Below are positions 18,701-30,360 of a stretch of 64,000 bases of DNA, in pieces; the stretch's first letter is position 1, and the number at the start of each line of letters is the position of its first letter. This stretch comes from an uncultured Pelagibacteraceae bacterium (GTDB taxonomy: Bacteria; Pseudomonadota; Alphaproteobacteria; Pelagibacterales; Pelagibacteraceae), in assembly GCA_902605645.1 (NCBI GenBank), contig CACLDE010000002.1, positions 62,001 to 126,000 on the forward strand. Direction: 5' to 3'. The notes beneath the pieces are model-generated. The model saw nothing but the letters and a program-made list of their open reading frames with translations, made no database searches and was not told the DNA's origin. The translations under genes and the position numbers were made by a program.

Positions 18701-20619
18701 TGCCAGATATACAACTTCTTGACGGAAAAAAAATTCCTTTTGATAAAAAGATTAATGGTTTCGACCTAATTAGTAAAATAAGTAAATCTCTAGAAAAAAA
18801 AGCACTTATTATGGCAGTGGACGGAAATTTAAAAGATTTAAGTTTTGAAATTACAAAAAGCTGCAAAGTAAAAATAATTACAGCTGATGAGAAAGATGGT
18901 TTGGATGTTTTAAGACATGATGCAGCCCATATAATGGCCATGTCTGTTCAAGAACTATTTCCTGGAACACAAGTCACAATAGGACCAGTAATTGAAAATG
19001 GATTTTATTACGATTTTGCAAGAAAAGAACCATTTACTTCTGAGGATTTAGATAAAATTGAAAAAAAAATGTCAGAAATAATAGATAGAAATGTCAAGAC
19101 AAGAAGAGAAGTTTGGGAAAGAGATAAAGCAATTAAACATTTTAAAAAAATTGGAGAAAGATATAAAGCTGAAATAATTGAAAGTATTCCGAAAAGCGAA
19201 GAACTTTCTATTTATTACCATGGTGATACTTGGCACGACTTATGTAGAGGACCTCATTTAGCTTCATCTGGAAAAATTGGTAAAGCTTTTAAACTAACAA
19301 AAGTTTCAGGTGCTTATTGGAGAGGGAATTCTAATAATGAAATGTTACAAAGAATATATGGAACATGTTGGAGCAATAAAGAGCAATTAAAATTACATTT
19401 AGAGAGGCTACAAGAGGCGGAAAAAAGAGATCACAGAAAATTGGGGAAAGAGATGGATTTATTTCATTTTAGAGAGGAAAGTCCCGGATCTGTATTTTGG
19501 CATGAAAAAGGATGGATTTTATTTCAGAGACTTGTGGAATATATGAGATTTAGACAAAGATTGGATGGTTATAAAGAGATTAATACACCTGAATTGTTAG
19601 ATAAATCTCTTTGGGAAAAATCTGGTCATTGGGAAAAATTTGCAGAACACATGTATACATCTGAAACTCCTGATGAAAAAGTTTTCGCAATTAAACCAAT
19701 GAATTGTCCAGGATGTGTTCAGATATTTAATCAGGGTCTTAAAAGTTATCGTGATCTCCCGTTAAAACTTTCTGAATTTGGAAAGGTCCACAGATACGAG
19801 CCTTCAGGAGCTTTGCATGGATTGCTTCGAGTTAGAGCTTTTACCCAAGATGATGCACATATATTTTGTACTGAAGATCAAATTACTCAAGAATGCTTAA
19901 GTGTTACAAATTTAATAATAGATATTTATAAAAATCTTGGTTTTGAAAAAGTAATTTTAAAATATTCTGATCGACCAGAAAAAAGAGTTGGCGATGACGA
20001 AATTTGGGATAAATCAGAAACTGCATTATTGACCGCAATCAAAAAATCAAAACTCGAATATTCAATTAACAAAGGAGAGGGAGCATTTTACGGGCCAAAG
20101 ATTGAATTTGTTTTACAGGATGCAATTGGTAGGGACTGGCAGTGTGGAACATTGCAAGTAGATTTTAATTTGCCAGGCAGACTTGGCGCTTCTTATGTTA
20201 ATAGGTCAGGAGAAAAACAAGTTCCAGTCATGTTACACAGAGCTCTATTCGGTTCTCTAGAGAGATTTATAGGTATTTTAATTGAGAATTACGCCGGCAA
20301 ACTTCCATTTTGGCTATCACCTTCACAAGCAGTGGTATGTTCAATAGCCGAGGATAATAATAATTACGCAAAAAAGTTATTTGAAGATCTGTTCAAAGAG
20401 AGTATAAAATGTGAGGTGGATTTAAGAAATCAAAAAATTAGTTATAAAATAAGGGAACATTCTTTAGCCAAAGTTCCGATGATCTTGGTGTGCGGAAAAA
20501 AAGAGGAGAAGGACAAGACTGTTACAGTAAGAACTTTAGGATCAGATAAACAAGAAACATTCAAAAGAGACGAATTAATTAAACATATTGCTCAATCAAA
20601 TAAGATGCCAGCTAATTAA
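18700..20619 (+). CDS. thrS: Threonyl-tRNA synthetase
   Basis: ThrRS charges tRNA-Thr. The 639 residues contain a TGS domain (1-60), an editing domain with HDAAH (HxxxH) and DLCRGPHL, and a class II core with motif 2 near KVHRYEPSGALHGLLRVRAFTQDDAH. The catalytic zinc ligands are kept: Cys of NCPG, His of DDAHIFC and His of VMLHRALFGS. The usual NCPGH motif reads NCPGC here, which is unusual. The gene directly abuts infC. Confidence 0.97.
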   Translation: MPDIQLLDGKKIPFDKKINGFDLISKISKSLEKKALIMAVDGNLKDLSFEITKSCKVKIITADEKDGLDVLRHDAAHIMAMSVQELFPGTQVTIGPVIENGFYYDFARKEPFTSEDLDKIEKKMSEIIDRNVKTRREVWERDKAIKHFKKIGERYKAEIIESIPKSEELSIYYHGDTWHDLCRGPHLASSGKIGKAFKLTKVSGAYWRGNSNNEMLQRIYGTCWSNKEQLKLHLERLQEAEKRDHRKLGKEMDLFHFREESPGSVFWHEKGWILFQRLVEYMRFRQRLDGYKEINTPELLDKSLWEKSGHWEKFAEHMYTSETPDEKVFAIKPMNCPGCVQIFNQGLKSYRDLPLKLSEFGKVHRYEPSGALHGLLRVRAFTQDDAHIFCTEDQITQECLSVTNLIIDIYKNLGFEKVILKYSDRPEKRVGDDEIWDKSETALLTAIKKSKLEYSINKGEGAFYGPKIEFVLQDAIGRDWQCGTLQVDFNLPGRLGASYVNRSGEKQVPVMLHRALFGSLERFIGILIENYAGKLPFWLSPSQAVVCSIAEDNNNYAKKLFEDLFKESIKCEVDLRNQKISYKIREHSLAKVPMILVCGKKEEKDKTVTVRTLGSDKQETFKRDELIKHIAQSNKMPAN

Positions 20620-21165
20620 GTGTCAAATTTTAAGCCAAACTATTTTCAAAGACGAAGTAAGCCTCAAGGACCAAAGGCAAACGAGCGGATTAAAGCTTTA
20701 GACGTTCAAGTAATTGGAAGTGAGGGAAATAATTTAGGTGTAATGCAATTAAAACAAGCGATTCAAATGGCTAAAGACGAAGGTCTAGATTTAATTGAAA
20801 TCTCGCCTAATGCTAATCCACCAGTCTGCAAAATCATGGACATGGGAAAATATAAATATGATTTACAAAAAAAGGCCAATCAAGCTAAGAAAAAACAAAA
20901 AATTGTATCACTTAAAGAAATAAAATTAAGACCAGGAACAGAAATTCATGATTACAATTTTAAAATTAAAAATGCTAAAAAATTTATTACAAAAGGTGAC
21001 AAAGTAAAATTTACAGTCAAATTCAAAGGAAGAGAGATGCAACATATAGAATTAGGAAAAGATCTCATGAAAAGAATTATTGATGATACTAAAGATATCG
21101 GCAAAGTAGAAACACATCCAAAATTTGAGGGCAGACAAATGATAATGATAATTCAGCCCAATTAA
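20620..21165 (+). CDS. infC: Translation initiation factor IF-3
   Basis: IF-3 binds the 30S subunit, blocks premature 50S joining and proofreads the start codon. The 181 residues include the N-terminal domain (ERIKALDVQVIGSEGNNLGVM, EISPNANPPVCKIMDMGKYKY) and the C-terminal domain (KEIKLRPGTEIHDYNFKIKNA). The start is GTG at 20620, immediately after the thrS TAA. A non-ATG start is common for infC, where IF-3 autoregulates from a weak codon, though E. coli uses AUU. Confidence 0.96.
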   Translation: MSNFKPNYFQRRSKPQGPKANERIKALDVQVIGSEGNNLGVMQLKQAIQMAKDEGLDLIEISPNANPPVCKIMDMGKYKYDLQKKANQAKKKQKIVSLKEIKLRPGTEIHDYNFKIKNAKKFITKGDKVKFTVKFKGREMQHIELGKDLMKRIIDDTKDIGKVETHPKFEGRQMIMIIQPN

Positions 21166-21182
21166 TCTTGAATATTAGCGTC

Positions 21183-21211
21183 TTGTAAAAAAAAGGTAAT
21201 GTATATATAAC
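21183..21211 (+). promoter_or_regulatory. Candidate sigma-70 promoter for rpmI-rplT
   Basis: TTGTAA (21183-21188) and TATAAC (21206-21211) are separated by exactly 17 bp in the 57-bp gap between infC and rpmI. Transcription would start near 21218, only about 5 nt before the rpmI ATG, leaving almost no leader. No L20-type leader fold is apparent in so short a region. Predicted only. Confidence 0.45.
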
Positions 21212-21222
21212 CCGAGTAATTT

Positions 21223-21429
21223 ATGCCAAAATTAAAAACTAAAAGCTCTGCTAAAAAAAGATTTAGAATAACTGCTAAAGGCAAAGTTAAAATGCCCCAA
21301 GCTAATAAAAGACATGGTATGATTAAAAGAACTAATAACCAAATAAGAAAACAAAGGGGTACTACGATAATGTCAAAACAAGATTCAAAAATTGTTAAGT
21401 CGTATATGCCTTATAATTTAAGAGGATAG
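21223..21429 (+). CDS. rpmI: 50S ribosomal protein L35
   Basis: The 68 residues match L35 throughout ([20 protein letters not shown], with a conserved [19 protein letters not shown] region). It is a small, basic protein of the large subunit. It lies between infC and rplT in the standard infC-rpmI-rplT order, with 1 bp to rplT. A promoter-like pair directly upstream would make its mRNA nearly leaderless. Confidence 0.97.
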   Translation: MPKLKTKSSAKKRFRITAKGKVKMPQANKRHGMIKRTNNQIRKQRGTTIMSKQDSKIVKSYMPYNLRG

Positions 21430-21430
21430 T

Positions 21431-21787
21431 ATGGCTAGAACTAAACGTGGAGTAACAAGTAAATCAAAACATAAAAAAGTTTTAAAAGCTGTAAAAGGTC
21501 AATACGGTCGAAGAAAAAATACTATTCGTGTAGCAAGACAAGCTATGGAAAAAGCAATGCAATATGCTTACAGAGATAGAAAAGCTAAAAAAAGAGATTT
21601 TAGGTCATTGTGGATTCAGAGAATAAATGCTGGTGTGAGAACCGAAGGTCTAACATATTCAAGATTTATTAATGGTTTAGCTAAGTCTAAAATCAAATTA
21701 GACAGAAAAGTATTGGCAGAACTGGCTTATAACAACCCAGAAGTATTCAAATCTATTGTAAAAAAAGTTCAATCATCCCTTAACTAA
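21431..21787 (+). CDS. rplT: 50S ribosomal protein L20
   Basis: The 118 residues are typical for L20 ([40 protein letters not shown]). It binds 23S rRNA early in 50S assembly and in many bacteria represses the rpmI-rplT mRNA. It follows rpmI by 1 bp, with a 46-bp gap to pheS. Confidence 0.97.
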   Translation: MARTKRGVTSKSKHKKVLKAVKGQYGRRKNTIRVARQAMEKAMQYAYRDRKAKKRDFRSLWIQRINAGVRTEGLTYSRFINGLAKSKIKLDRKVLAELAYNNPEVFKSIVKKVQSSLN

Positions 21788-21833
21788 TTAAGGTCTTTGA
21801 TTTATCTTATAAATTATAGAAGAATCAAAATTT

Positions 21834-22901
21834 ATGAGTGATCTAAATAATATTTTAAGCAGTTTTGAGAATAAATTTACGTCGATCAAAAATAAAAATG
21901 ATCTTCAAAATTTGAAATCAGAATTTTTTGGAAAGAATGGATCTATATCTCTTCAATTTAAAAAAATGGGCTCACTTAATCCTGAGGAAAGAAAAAATTT
22001 TGCTAAAGAATTAAATACAATAAAAGATCAATTAACATCCAAAATAGAAAAAAAATTTAAAGATTTTGAAAATCTTGAGATAAATCAAAAACTTAAAGAT
22101 GAAAAAATAGATATTACTTTACCAACAAGACCTATTCAACGCGGTAAAATTCATCCTGTTTCACAAGTTATTGACGAAATATCTTCTATTTTTTCTGAGG
22201 TTGGCTTTTCAGTTGCTGAGGGTCCTGATGTAGAGTCTGAACAAAATAATTTTACAGCTTTAAATACTCCCGAAGACCATCCAGCAAGAGATATGCACGA
22301 CACTTTTTATCTTGATAGAGATAAAAAAACACTATTAAGAACTCACACTTCTCCTGTTCAAATAAGAACTATGCTTAACGGTAAACCGCCATTTAAAATT
22401 ATTGTACCTGGTAGAACCTATAGATGCGACAGTGATCAAACTCACGCACCTATGTTTCATCAATTAGAGGGTCTACATATAGATAAAGATATAACCATGG
22501 GTCATCTTAAAGGATGTCTAAATTATTTCATAAGAGAGTTTTTTGAGGTAAAGAAAATAAAAATGAGATTTAGGCCTAGCCATTTTCCATTTACAGAACC
22601 GTCTGCTGAGGTAGATATTGGTTACAAAATTGATAACGGTAAAATTGTAATTGGAGAGGGTGACAAATGGTTAGAGATTTTAGGTTGCGGAATGGTTCAC
22701 CCTAATGTTTTAAAAAATACTAAAGTTGACCCTAAAAAATACCAGGGCTTTGCTTTTGGAATGGGTATCGATCGACTAGCGATGCTAAAATATGGAATAA
22801 ATGATTTAAGAGCATTTTTTGAAACTGATTACAGATGGCTTAATCATTTTGGTTTCGATCCACTAGATGTTCCAACAAATTATAGAGGATTGAGTAGATG
22901 A
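21834..22901 (+). CDS. pheS: Phenylalanyl-tRNA synthetase alpha subunit
   Basis: PheS carries the catalytic site of the alpha2-beta2 PheRS. The 355 residues have an N-terminal coiled coil (~1-90) that contacts tRNA, followed by the class II core: [19 protein letters not shown], motif 2 around [21 protein letters not shown] and motif 3 [18 protein letters not shown]. Its TGA overlaps the pheT start (ATGA). Its tRNA substrate, a tRNA-Phe with an odd elbow, is also in this window at 60676. Confidence 0.97.
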   Translation: MSDLNNILSSFENKFTSIKNKNDLQNLKSEFFGKNGSISLQFKKMGSLNPEERKNFAKELNTIKDQLTSKIEKKFKDFENLEINQKLKDEKIDITLPTRPIQRGKIHPVSQVIDEISSIFSEVGFSVAEGPDVESEQNNFTALNTPEDHPARDMHDTFYLDRDKKTLLRTHTSPVQIRTMLNGKPPFKIIVPGRTYRCDSDQTHAPMFHQLEGLHIDKDITMGHLKGCLNYFIREFFEVKKIKMRFRPSHFPFTEPSAEVDIGYKIDNGKIVIGEGDKWLEILGCGMVHPNVLKNTKVDPKKYQGFAFGMGIDRLAMLKYGINDLRAFFETDYRWLNHFGFDPLDVPTNYRGLSR

Positions 22902-25297
22902 TCCTAACATTATCTTGGTTAAAAAATCATTTAAACACAAAAGCAAGTATAAATGAAATAATTGAAAAATTAACAGATATTGGATTAGAAGTTGAAGGTA
23001 TTAAAGAGGGATCTGGTAATTTGTCAGAATTTAAGATTGCAAAAATATTAAAAACCAAAAAACATCCAAATGCGGATAAGCTGAAGCTTTGTGATATAAC
23101 TACAGGCGGATCCTCTGTTGTTAAGGTTGTCTGTGGCGCAGATAATGCAAGAGATGGTTTAATCACGGTTTATGCTCCTCCTGGAGCTACAATACCTAAG
23201 TCGAAAATGAAATTAAAAATAGCAAAAATTAGGGGAGTAGAGTCTAGAGGAATGCTTTGTTCTGAGAGTGAACTTAATTTATCAGAGGAAAGCGCTGGGA
23301 TTATAGAACTTAAGAATATGTCTAATAAAATAGGTAAAAGTTTTTTTAAAAGTTCTAATGAAAAAGTTATAGATTTATCTATAACTCCTAATCGCCCTGA
23401 CTGTTTAGGAATACGAGGAATAGCTAGAGATCTGGCGGCTGCTGGGATTGGAAAATTATTAGACATAAAAAAAAATAAGATTAATCAAAAAACAAATCAG
23501 AATATCAAAATTTCAATAACTAAAGAAAAAAATCAAGGATGCTTAGCATTTGGCAGTTGTTTAATTACAGGTATAAAAAATCAAGAAAGCCCTAAATGGT
23601 TGAAAGATAAAATTGATTCCTTAGGTCTTAAACCAATTTCAGCAGTAGTAGATATTACTAATTACGTTATGTTTGACATGAACAGGCCTTTACACGCTTA
23701 TGATGCTGATAAGATTGACAATGAAATTATTGTTAGAAACTCAAAAAAGGGTGAAAGTTTTATGGCTCTTGATGATAAGAAATATATTCTTCAAAAAGAT
23801 ATGTGCGTTATAGCTGATAAAAGTGGGGTTCTGGGTTTAGGAGGTGTTATTGGTGGAACAAGATCTGGAACAGAAATAGAGACAAAAAATATTTTATTAG
23901 AGTCAGCTTATTTCCTTCCAGCATCAATAAGAAAAACTTCAAAAATACTAGGTCTCGAGACTGACGCTAAATATAGGTTTGAAAGAGGAATAGATCCTAA
24001 TTCGATGATCGATGGCTTGCAAATTGCTACAGATTTGATTTTAAAAATTTGTGGAGGTAAAGCAAGTAAGTTTAATATTTCAGGGAAGAAAGAATATAAA
24101 AATAAATCAATTGATCTTGAGGTAGACAAATTTAAAAAAACAATAGGTTTTGCTTTAAAAGAAAGTGAAATAAAAAAAATATTAAATTCCCTTGGATTTT
24201 TAACTAAATCTGGAAAAAAAACTCTCAAAGTTCTTATCCCAACATGGAGACCAGACGTGAGTCAAGAAATAGATTTAATAGAGGAACTAATAAGAATAAA
24301 AGGATTTGATAAGATAAATCTTGTAGAGCCTGAAAAAGTAAGAAATAAAGAAACACTCAACTTCCAACAAAAATTATTTCATCTTGGTCAACGATCCATC
24401 TCCAATAAAGGCTATTTTGAGGCCGTCACCTGGTCATTTACGGATCAAAAAATTGATGATTTAGCTAATAACATTACAAATCCAATTTTTATAATCAATC
24501 CGATTTCTAAAGAATTAAATGTATTAAGAAGGTCAATATTTTCAAATTTACTTTTTTATTTAAAAAAAAACCATGACAGAGGATTTCAAGATATTTCTTT
24601 ATTTGAAATTGGACCAGTTTTTTTTGGAAAAAAACCTGGAGAACAACAAACTGTAATAGGAGCAGTCAAGTCTGGACAAATAAATAAAAAAAGTTGGTCT
24701 GAAAAAACTAGAAATGTAGATATTTTTGATATGAAGACAGATGTAATAAAAACTTTAATTGAGATGGGAATTAATGAAGATTATTTAATAGTTAGCGATA
24801 AAACAAAAAATTGCTACCATCCAGGCAGATCAGGTTCAGTAAACTTTAAAACAAACGATGGAATATTGTTGGCTCAATTTGGAGAAATTCATCCATCAAT
24901 CATCTCTAAATTGGATTACAAAGAAAAAAATATTTATGGATTTGAAATTTTTTTAGACAATATCCCAAAACCAAATACAAAAATGAGAGTCTCAAAGGAA
25001 AACTTTAAATTCTCTGATTTCCAAATTTCTGAGAGAGATTTTGCTTTTGTAATCGATAAAGATTATCAAGTGGGCAGATTAGATAAGATTATCAAAGATC
25101 TAGACAAAAATATCAGATCGGTAAACATATTTGATGTTTTTGTAGGTGGAAATTTACCATCAGATAAAAAATCTATAGCTATTAACGTCTCTTTACAAGC
25201 AGAGGACAGAACTCTTTCCGATAGTGATTTGAATCAAATTAGTGAAAAAATTATCGAAGAAGTAGAGACTAAAACTGGCGGGAATATCAGATCGTAA
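22898..25297 (+). CDS. pheT: Phenylalanyl-tRNA synthetase beta subunit
   Basis: The 799 residues show the usual PheT order: an N-terminal tRNA-binding OB domain ([19 protein letters not shown]), the B3/B4 editing region ([20 protein letters not shown]), the B5 domain, a degenerate class II core and a C-terminal ferredoxin-like anticodon-binding domain ([12 protein letters not shown]). It contributes to tRNA binding and editing of Tyr-tRNA-Phe. It overlaps pheS by 4 bp and lepA by 1 bp (TAATG). Confidence 0.97.
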   Translation: MILTLSWLKNHLNTKASINEIIEKLTDIGLEVEGIKEGSGNLSEFKIAKILKTKKHPNADKLKLCDITTGGSSVVKVVCGADNARDGLITVYAPPGATIPKSKMKLKIAKIRGVESRGMLCSESELNLSEESAGIIELKNMSNKIGKSFFKSSNEKVIDLSITPNRPDCLGIRGIARDLAAAGIGKLLDIKKNKINQKTNQNIKISITKEKNQGCLAFGSCLITGIKNQESPKWLKDKIDSLGLKPISAVVDITNYVMFDMNRPLHAYDADKIDNEIIVRNSKKGESFMALDDKKYILQKDMCVIADKSGVLGLGGVIGGTRSGTEIETKNILLESAYFLPASIRKTSKILGLETDAKYRFERGIDPNSMIDGLQIATDLILKICGGKASKFNISGKKEYKNKSIDLEVDKFKKTIGFALKESEIKKILNSLGFLTKSGKKTLKVLIPTWRPDVSQEIDLIEELIRIKGFDKINLVEPEKVRNKETLNFQQKLFHLGQRSISNKGYFEAVTWSFTDQKIDDLANNITNPIFIINPISKELNVLRRSIFSNLLFYLKKNHDRGFQDISLFEIGPVFFGKKPGEQQTVIGAVKSGQINKKSWSEKTRNVDIFDMKTDVIKTLIEMGINEDYLIVSDKTKNCYHPGRSGSVNFKTNDGILLAQFGEIHPSIISKLDYKEKNIYGFEIFLDNIPKPNTKMRVSKENFKFSDFQISERDFAFVIDKDYQVGRLDKIIKDLDKNIRSVNIFDVFVGGNLPSDKKSIAINVSLQAEDRTLSDSDLNQISEKIIEEVETKTGGNIRS

Positions 25298-27108
25298 TGT
25301 CAGATATAGATAGAATTCGTAATTTTTCAATAATTGCGCATATAGATCATGGTAAATCAACTATAGCGGACAGAATAATTCACAAATGCGGTGGTTTAAC
25401 AGATCGTGAAATGAAACAGCAAGTTCTCGACTCTATGGATATCGAAAGAGAAAGAGGAATAACAATTAAAGCACAAACAGTAAAATTAAAATATAAATCC
25501 AAAGAGGGGAAAGAATACACACTTAATATCATTGATACCCCCGGACACGTAGATTTTGGCTATGAAGTTAGTCGTTCTCTCTCAGCCTGTGAAGGATCAT
25601 TATTAATTGTTGATAGCACACAAGGAGTAGAAGCTCAAACCTTAGCTAATGTTTATCAAGCATTGGAAATTAATCATGAGGTAATTCCTGTTTTAAATAA
25701 AATTGACTTACCTGCCTCTGATATAGATAAAACCAAGAAAGAAATAGAAGATGTCGTCGGAATTGACACTTCAAACTCCATTTCATGTTCAGGAAAAACT
25801 GGTGAGGGGATTGATGAAATTTTAGAAGCTATAGTAAATAATCTACCAGCACCAAAAGGTGCCCAAGATAAAAGATTAAAGTCTTTATTGGTTGATAGCT
25901 GGTATGATAGTTATCTTGGAGTTGTAATTCTTGTTAGAATTATAAATGGAAAAATTAAAAAAAATATGAAAATCAAATTAATGTCTAATAACCAGGAGTA
26001 CATAGTTGAAAAAGTCGGTGTATTTACTCCTAAAACAGAAGACATGAATGAACTTAACTCAGGTGAAATAGGTTTCATTATAACTGGTATTAAATCTCTT
26101 TCTGAGACAAAAGTAGGAGATACAATTTGTGATGCGGAAAATCCTATAAATGATCCTTTACCAGGTTTTAAACCAAGTAAACCTGTAGTATTTTGCGGCT
26201 TATTTCCAGTTGATAGTTCAGAGTACCAAAAACTTAAAGATGGGTTGGCAAAACTTAAACTTAATGATTCGAGCTTTTCTTATGATCCTGAGTCATCTAG
26301 TGCGCTAGGACTAGGCTTCAGATGCGGTTTTTTAGGATTATTACACCTTGAAATTATTACAGAAAGATTAGAGAGAGAATTTGACGTTAATTTAATAACT
26401 ACAACCCCTGGGGTAATTTACAAAGTACACAAAGTAAAAGGAGAAGTAATTGATTTACAAAACCCAACAAATATGCCGGATCCTTCACAAATTTTAAAGA
26501 TAGAAGAACCATGGATAAAAGCTACTATAATTACCCCTGATGAATACTTAGGTTCAATTATAAAGATTTGTCAGGACAAAAGAGGAATTCAAAAAGATCT
26601 TAGCTATTCTGGAAATAGAGCAGTACTTACATATGACATACCGCTTAACGAAGTTGTTTTTGATTTTAATGATAGGCTGAAGTCGGTTTCAAGCGGTTAC
26701 GCAAGCTTTGATTATGAAATTTCCGGTTATAGAGAGGGCAATTTAGTTAAATTAGGAATACTTGTTAATACCGAGCCTGTAGATGCTCTTGCAATGATAA
26801 TACATAAAGATTTTGCTCAAAAAACAGGAAGACAAGTTTGTGAAAAACTAAAAGATTTGATCCCTAGGCATAATTTTATGATCCCAGTTCAGGCTGCAAT
26901 TGGTAGTAAAGTTGTAGCTAGGGAGTCGATTAAAGGGTTTAAAAAAGATGTTTTAACAAAAATTCATGGAGGCGGAGCTTCTGATAGAAAAAGAAAATTA
27001 CTAGAAAAGCAAAAAAAAGGTAAGGCTAGAGCGAAACAGTTTGGCAAAGTTGAAATTCCTCAGGAGGCATTTATTGGAGTATTAAAAATTAATAAAAATG
27101 ACTCTTAA
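25297..27108 (+). CDS. lepA: Translation elongation factor 4 (LepA)
   Basis: LepA is a ribosome-binding GTPase linked to back-translocation or 30S biogenesis. The 603 residues include the G1 motif [12 protein letters not shown], switch region [11 protein letters not shown]3 [11 protein letters not shown] and G4 NKIDLP, followed by EF-G-like domains and the LepA-specific C-terminal domain ([27 protein letters not shown]). It starts in the pheT stop. The acyltransferase gene follows after 2 bp. Confidence 0.97.
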   Translation: MSDIDRIRNFSIIAHIDHGKSTIADRIIHKCGGLTDREMKQQVLDSMDIERERGITIKAQTVKLKYKSKEGKEYTLNIIDTPGHVDFGYEVSRSLSACEGSLLIVDSTQGVEAQTLANVYQALEINHEVIPVLNKIDLPASDIDKTKKEIEDVVGIDTSNSISCSGKTGEGIDEILEAIVNNLPAPKGAQDKRLKSLLVDSWYDSYLGVVILVRIINGKIKKNMKIKLMSNNQEYIVEKVGVFTPKTEDMNELNSGEIGFIITGIKSLSETKVGDTICDAENPINDPLPGFKPSKPVVFCGLFPVDSSEYQKLKDGLAKLKLNDSSFSYDPESSSALGLGFRCGFLGLLHLEIITERLEREFDVNLITTTPGVIYKVHKVKGEVIDLQNPTNMPDPSQILKIEEPWIKATIITPDEYLGSIIKICQDKRGIQKDLSYSGNRAVLTYDIPLNEVVFDFNDRLKSVSSGYASFDYEISGYREGNLVKLGILVNTEPVDALAMIIHKDFAQKTGRQVCEKLKDLIPRHNFMIPVQAAIGSKVVARESIKGFKKDVLTKIHGGGASDRKRKLLEKQKKGKARAKQFGKVEIPQEAFIGVLKINKNDS

Positions 27109-27110
27109 AT

Positions 27111-29153
27111 ATGAATTTTAAATATAGACCAGAAATTGACGGATTACGAGCTCTAGCAGTAATTTCAGTAATTCTATTTCACGCTGGAATACCTTTATTT
27201 AAAGGTGGTTTTGTTGGGGTAGATATCTTTTTTGTAATAAGCGGTTATCTTATCACATCTATAATTTTGAAAGATATAGATAAAAATAATTTTAAGATTT
27301 TAAAATTTTACGAAAGAAGAGCTAGACGAATTTTACCTGCATTAATTATAATAGTAATTTTCTCTTCAATTTTTTCTTTAATTTTATTTAATTCAGAGGA
27401 TCTAATTTTTTTCTTTAAAAGCACCATTTCTTCCCTTACATTCTGGTCAAACTTACAGTTTCATAATGAAGCTGATTATTTTGCAAAAACAAGTGAGTTT
27501 AAGCCGTTATTGCATACCTGGAGTTTATCGATTGAGGAACAATTTTACATTATTTTTCCTTTACTGGTAATTCTAATATTAAGTTTAAATAAAAAGCTTT
27601 TACTAATAACAACAATTTTAATTTTCTTTTTAAGCTTAATGTTTGCACAATGGTCTGGAAATTTATCTAGAAACTTTCCATTTTTCGATGCTGATTTGAA
27701 TTTTTTATCTAAATCAGAATATTCAACGTTTTTTATGCCTTTTGGAAGAATATGGGAAATTGCTCTTGGATCTATCTGCGCTTTAATTTTACGAAAGAAT
27801 ATTTTGAAAAAAAATCAATTTTCAAATCTAATTTCTTTGACAGGTTTTATACTTATTATAATTTCAATTTTTTACTTGTCTGAAAATTTCCCTTTTCCCT
27901 CATTTTATACTTTGATTCCTGCGTTAGGCACAGCTCTAATAATATTATTTACTTTTGAAAGTGATGTAATCTCAAAATTATTGAGAATAAAAATCCTCGT
28001 TTTTCTTGGACTTATTTCATATAGTTTATATCTTTTTCACTTTCCTATTTTTACTTTTTTCAAACACAGCAACATAGAAATTAATTACCTTATACTTTCT
28101 TTCTTAATATTGACTACTTTTATTTTGTCTTTTCTTAATTGGAAATTTATTGAAAAACCTTTTAGATCTAAAAAAATAAATTTGAATAAATTTATTTATT
28201 TTATTTCTGCATCATATTTGATTATTTTTCTTACATCTCTCTATGCCTTAAATTTTAAAATACCTAATAAATTATATGTTGAAGATTTATCAACTAATCT
28301 TCAAAAATCACTAGTATCTAAAATTCAAAATAAAGAATGTTTGGACACAATTAGAGTGCAAGAGGATTTTAACCAAAAAGGTCTTTGTTATTTAGGTGAT
28401 AAAAATCAAAAAAAAACTAACCTCATAATATTTGGCGATAGTCATACGCTACCTTTTTATCAGCTATTAAACGATTATTTCAAAAGATCAAATAAAAAAG
28501 CTTTATTAACGGGGTATTCAGGCTGCCCTCCTTTGATTGGTGTTTACTCCATTAGAAGTGATCAAATGAATAAAAACTGCAAAGAATTGAATAATAAAAT
28601 TTTTGAATTTGCAAAAAATAATAATATAAAAAATATTTTACTTATATCTCGCTGGACTTACTACACTGGAGAGGAACTTCCAAATGGTGAGTTTAATGCA
28701 ATTAATAAATCATTAAATTATAATACTAATGTAAAAACTTCAAAAATAAATTTTAAAAAAGCAGTAGAAGAAACATTTAAAAAATATGGGTCGATTAATA
28801 TAAATGTATTTGTTATAGAGCAAGCTCCTTTTCATTATTTCACACCCTCTCAAGCTTATTTAAGGTCCTACGATATTGATAAAAATTATTTTAAAAATAG
28901 ACTAAACTCATATTCAATAAAATATGATGAATTTCAAAATAATCAAAATTTTAGTAGATCTATTTTATCATCCAATGCATCAAAATATGAAAATATAAAT
29001 TTTTTAGGAATTAGTGATATATTTTGTTTAAATATAGTAAAAGTTTGTAAAATAGGAGATCACGATAAATCTTTTTATAGAGATAAAAACCACCTAAACC
29101 AATATGGTGCGGATCTTTTAAAGGAAAGAATATTAGAAAATATTGATAAATAA
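27111..29153 (+). CDS. Acyltransferase-3 / SGNH O-acyltransferase (OafA/YrhL-like)
   Basis: The 680 residues combine an N-terminal integral-membrane acyltransferase-3 domain of about ten helices (YRPEIDGLRALAVISVILFHAG, FVGVDIFFVISGYLI) with a C-terminal extracytoplasmic SGNH hydrolase-like domain (FGDSHTLPF near residue 443, DKNHLNQYGADLL near the end). Such two-domain proteins O-acetylate lipopolysaccharide O-antigen, peptidoglycan or other glycans. The following glycosyltransferase supports a surface-glycan role. The acceptor is unknown. It is 2 bp from lepA. Confidence 0.9.
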   Translation: MNFKYRPEIDGLRALAVISVILFHAGIPLFKGGFVGVDIFFVISGYLITSIILKDIDKNNFKILKFYERRARRILPALIIIVIFSSIFSLILFNSEDLIFFFKSTISSLTFWSNLQFHNEADYFAKTSEFKPLLHTWSLSIEEQFYIIFPLLVILILSLNKKLLLITTILIFFLSLMFAQWSGNLSRNFPFFDADLNFLSKSEYSTFFMPFGRIWEIALGSICALILRKNILKKNQFSNLISLTGFILIIISIFYLSENFPFPSFYTLIPALGTALIILFTFESDVISKLLRIKILVFLGLISYSLYLFHFPIFTFFKHSNIEINYLILSFLILTTFILSFLNWKFIEKPFRSKKINLNKFIYFISASYLIIFLTSLYALNFKIPNKLYVEDLSTNLQKSLVSKIQNKECLDTIRVQEDFNQKGLCYLGDKNQKKTNLIIFGDSHTLPFYQLLNDYFKRSNKKALLTGYSGCPPLIGVYSIRSDQMNKNCKELNNKIFEFAKNNNIKNILLISRWTYYTGEELPNGEFNAINKSLNYNTNVKTSKINFKKAVEETFKKYGSININVFVIEQAPFHYFTPSQAYLRSYDIDKNYFKNRLNSYSIKYDEFQNNQNFSRSILSSNASKYENINFLGISDIFCLNIVKVCKIGDHDKSFYRDKNHLNQYGADLLKERILENIDK

Positions 29154-29157
29154 TTTT

Positions 29158-30180
29158 ATGAGTGAACATAACCTTATAATTATTACTAATGAAAAAATAT
29201 CCAATAAAAATGAAAGTTATTATTGTGATAACATTGACATCAAAATTACAGCCCAAAAATTACAAAGCTTTTATGACGTTACTTTAGTGGGTAGAAAATC
29301 TAAAAGTGAGCGCGCGCACAGATTGATACTTAATGATATTTCAACATTTAATAATTTTTTTTCTTTTCTAATAAATTTAAAAAAATTCAAGATTAATCCC
29401 AGTACAAAATTTTTGGTAATTTCGTTGACACCATTTTCTTTTTGCATAACTGTTATACTTTGGTTAATAAATAAAAGAGTTTTCTTATATTTCAGAAGTG
29501 ATGGGTTTAAAGAATACGAAAAGATACTTGGTTTTCTTGGTCCCTTAATTTACGGCTGTATGTTTTCAATATCTACAAAAATTTCCACTCTCATTAGTTG
29601 TCAAAAATATATATTAAGAAAAAAAATAGGTTTTTTGGTAGAACCTTCACAATTAAATAACAAATGGTTTGAAAACACCTCTACCCCATCCTTAAAAAAT
29701 ATAAATCTGCTTTATGTCGGTAGAATTAAAATTGAAAAAGGAATATTTGATTTAATAGAGTTTATTGAAAATAAAGAGAATATAAAATTAACTATAGTTG
29801 GAGCAAGTGATAATAAAAAAAACGAAATTAGGAGAGAAAATATAGATGTTTTTAGCATTGAAACAGAGGAAAAAAGATTAATAGAGCATTACGACAAATG
29901 CAATATATTCGTTCTTCCATCCTTTACAGAAGGATATCCTCAGGTTTTAATTGAAGCTTTAGCGAGGTTAAGACCAGTGATCATTTTCAAAGAAATTCAA
30001 CATGTGGTTGGAAAATTTAATGGAATTTTTGTTGCAGAAAGAAATTATTCCAGTCTTGAAGAAAAAATAAATTATATAAAAAAAAATTATAGATCTATTC
30101 AAGCAGACATGAAAAAAAATCAATTACCCACGAATAATAAATTTATTGAGCAAATAAAAGAAATTATTTCACAAAATTAA
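29158..30180 (+). CDS. Glycosyltransferase family 4-like
   Basis: This ~340-residue GT-B protein has a degenerate N-terminal half and a recognisable C-terminal donor domain: [20 protein letters not shown], a short linker and the acidic motif [26 protein letters not shown] 29158 is chosen over an in-frame TTG at 29143 that would overlap the acyltransferase stop. It probably adds a sugar to the same surface glycan that the preceding gene acylates. Donor and linkage are unknown. Confidence 0.82.
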   Translation: MSEHNLIIITNEKISNKNESYYCDNIDIKITAQKLQSFYDVTLVGRKSKSERAHRLILNDISTFNNFFSFLINLKKFKINPSTKFLVISLTPFSFCITVILWLINKRVFLYFRSDGFKEYEKILGFLGPLIYGCMFSISTKISTLISCQKYILRKKIGFLVEPSQLNNKWFENTSTPSLKNINLLYVGRIKIEKGIFDLIEFIENKENIKLTIVGASDNKKNEIRRENIDVFSIETEEKRLIEHYDKCNIFVLPSFTEGYPQVLIEALARLRPVIIFKEIQHVVGKFNGIFVAERNYSSLEEKINYIKKNYRSIQADMKKNQLPTNNKFIEQIKEIISQN

Positions 30181-30219
30181 AAATGTAAGAGCAATGAACA
30201 TATTATTCGGAAATAAATT

Positions 30220-30309
30220 GGAGAGGTGGCCGAGTGGTTGAAGGCGCACGCTTGGAAAGCGTGTAAACGGGAAACCGTTTCGAGGGTTCGAATCCCTCTC
30301 TCTCCGCCA
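30220..30309 (+). tRNA. tRNA-Ser (anticodon GGA)
   Basis: This 90-nt class II tRNA has acceptor GGAGAGG paired with TCTCTCC (one G-T pair), the serine-type long variable arm and anticodon loop TTGGAAA with GGA. The D-loop GG and T-loop TTCGAAT are canonical. The discriminator is G and CCA is encoded. It lies 39 bp after the glycosyltransferase stop and 51 bp before an 18-codon ORF. Confidence 0.97.
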
Positions 30310-30360
30310 TATTTTTATGTTATGCTAGTTTATTATTAACTGATTCGCAAAGGAGGAAAA

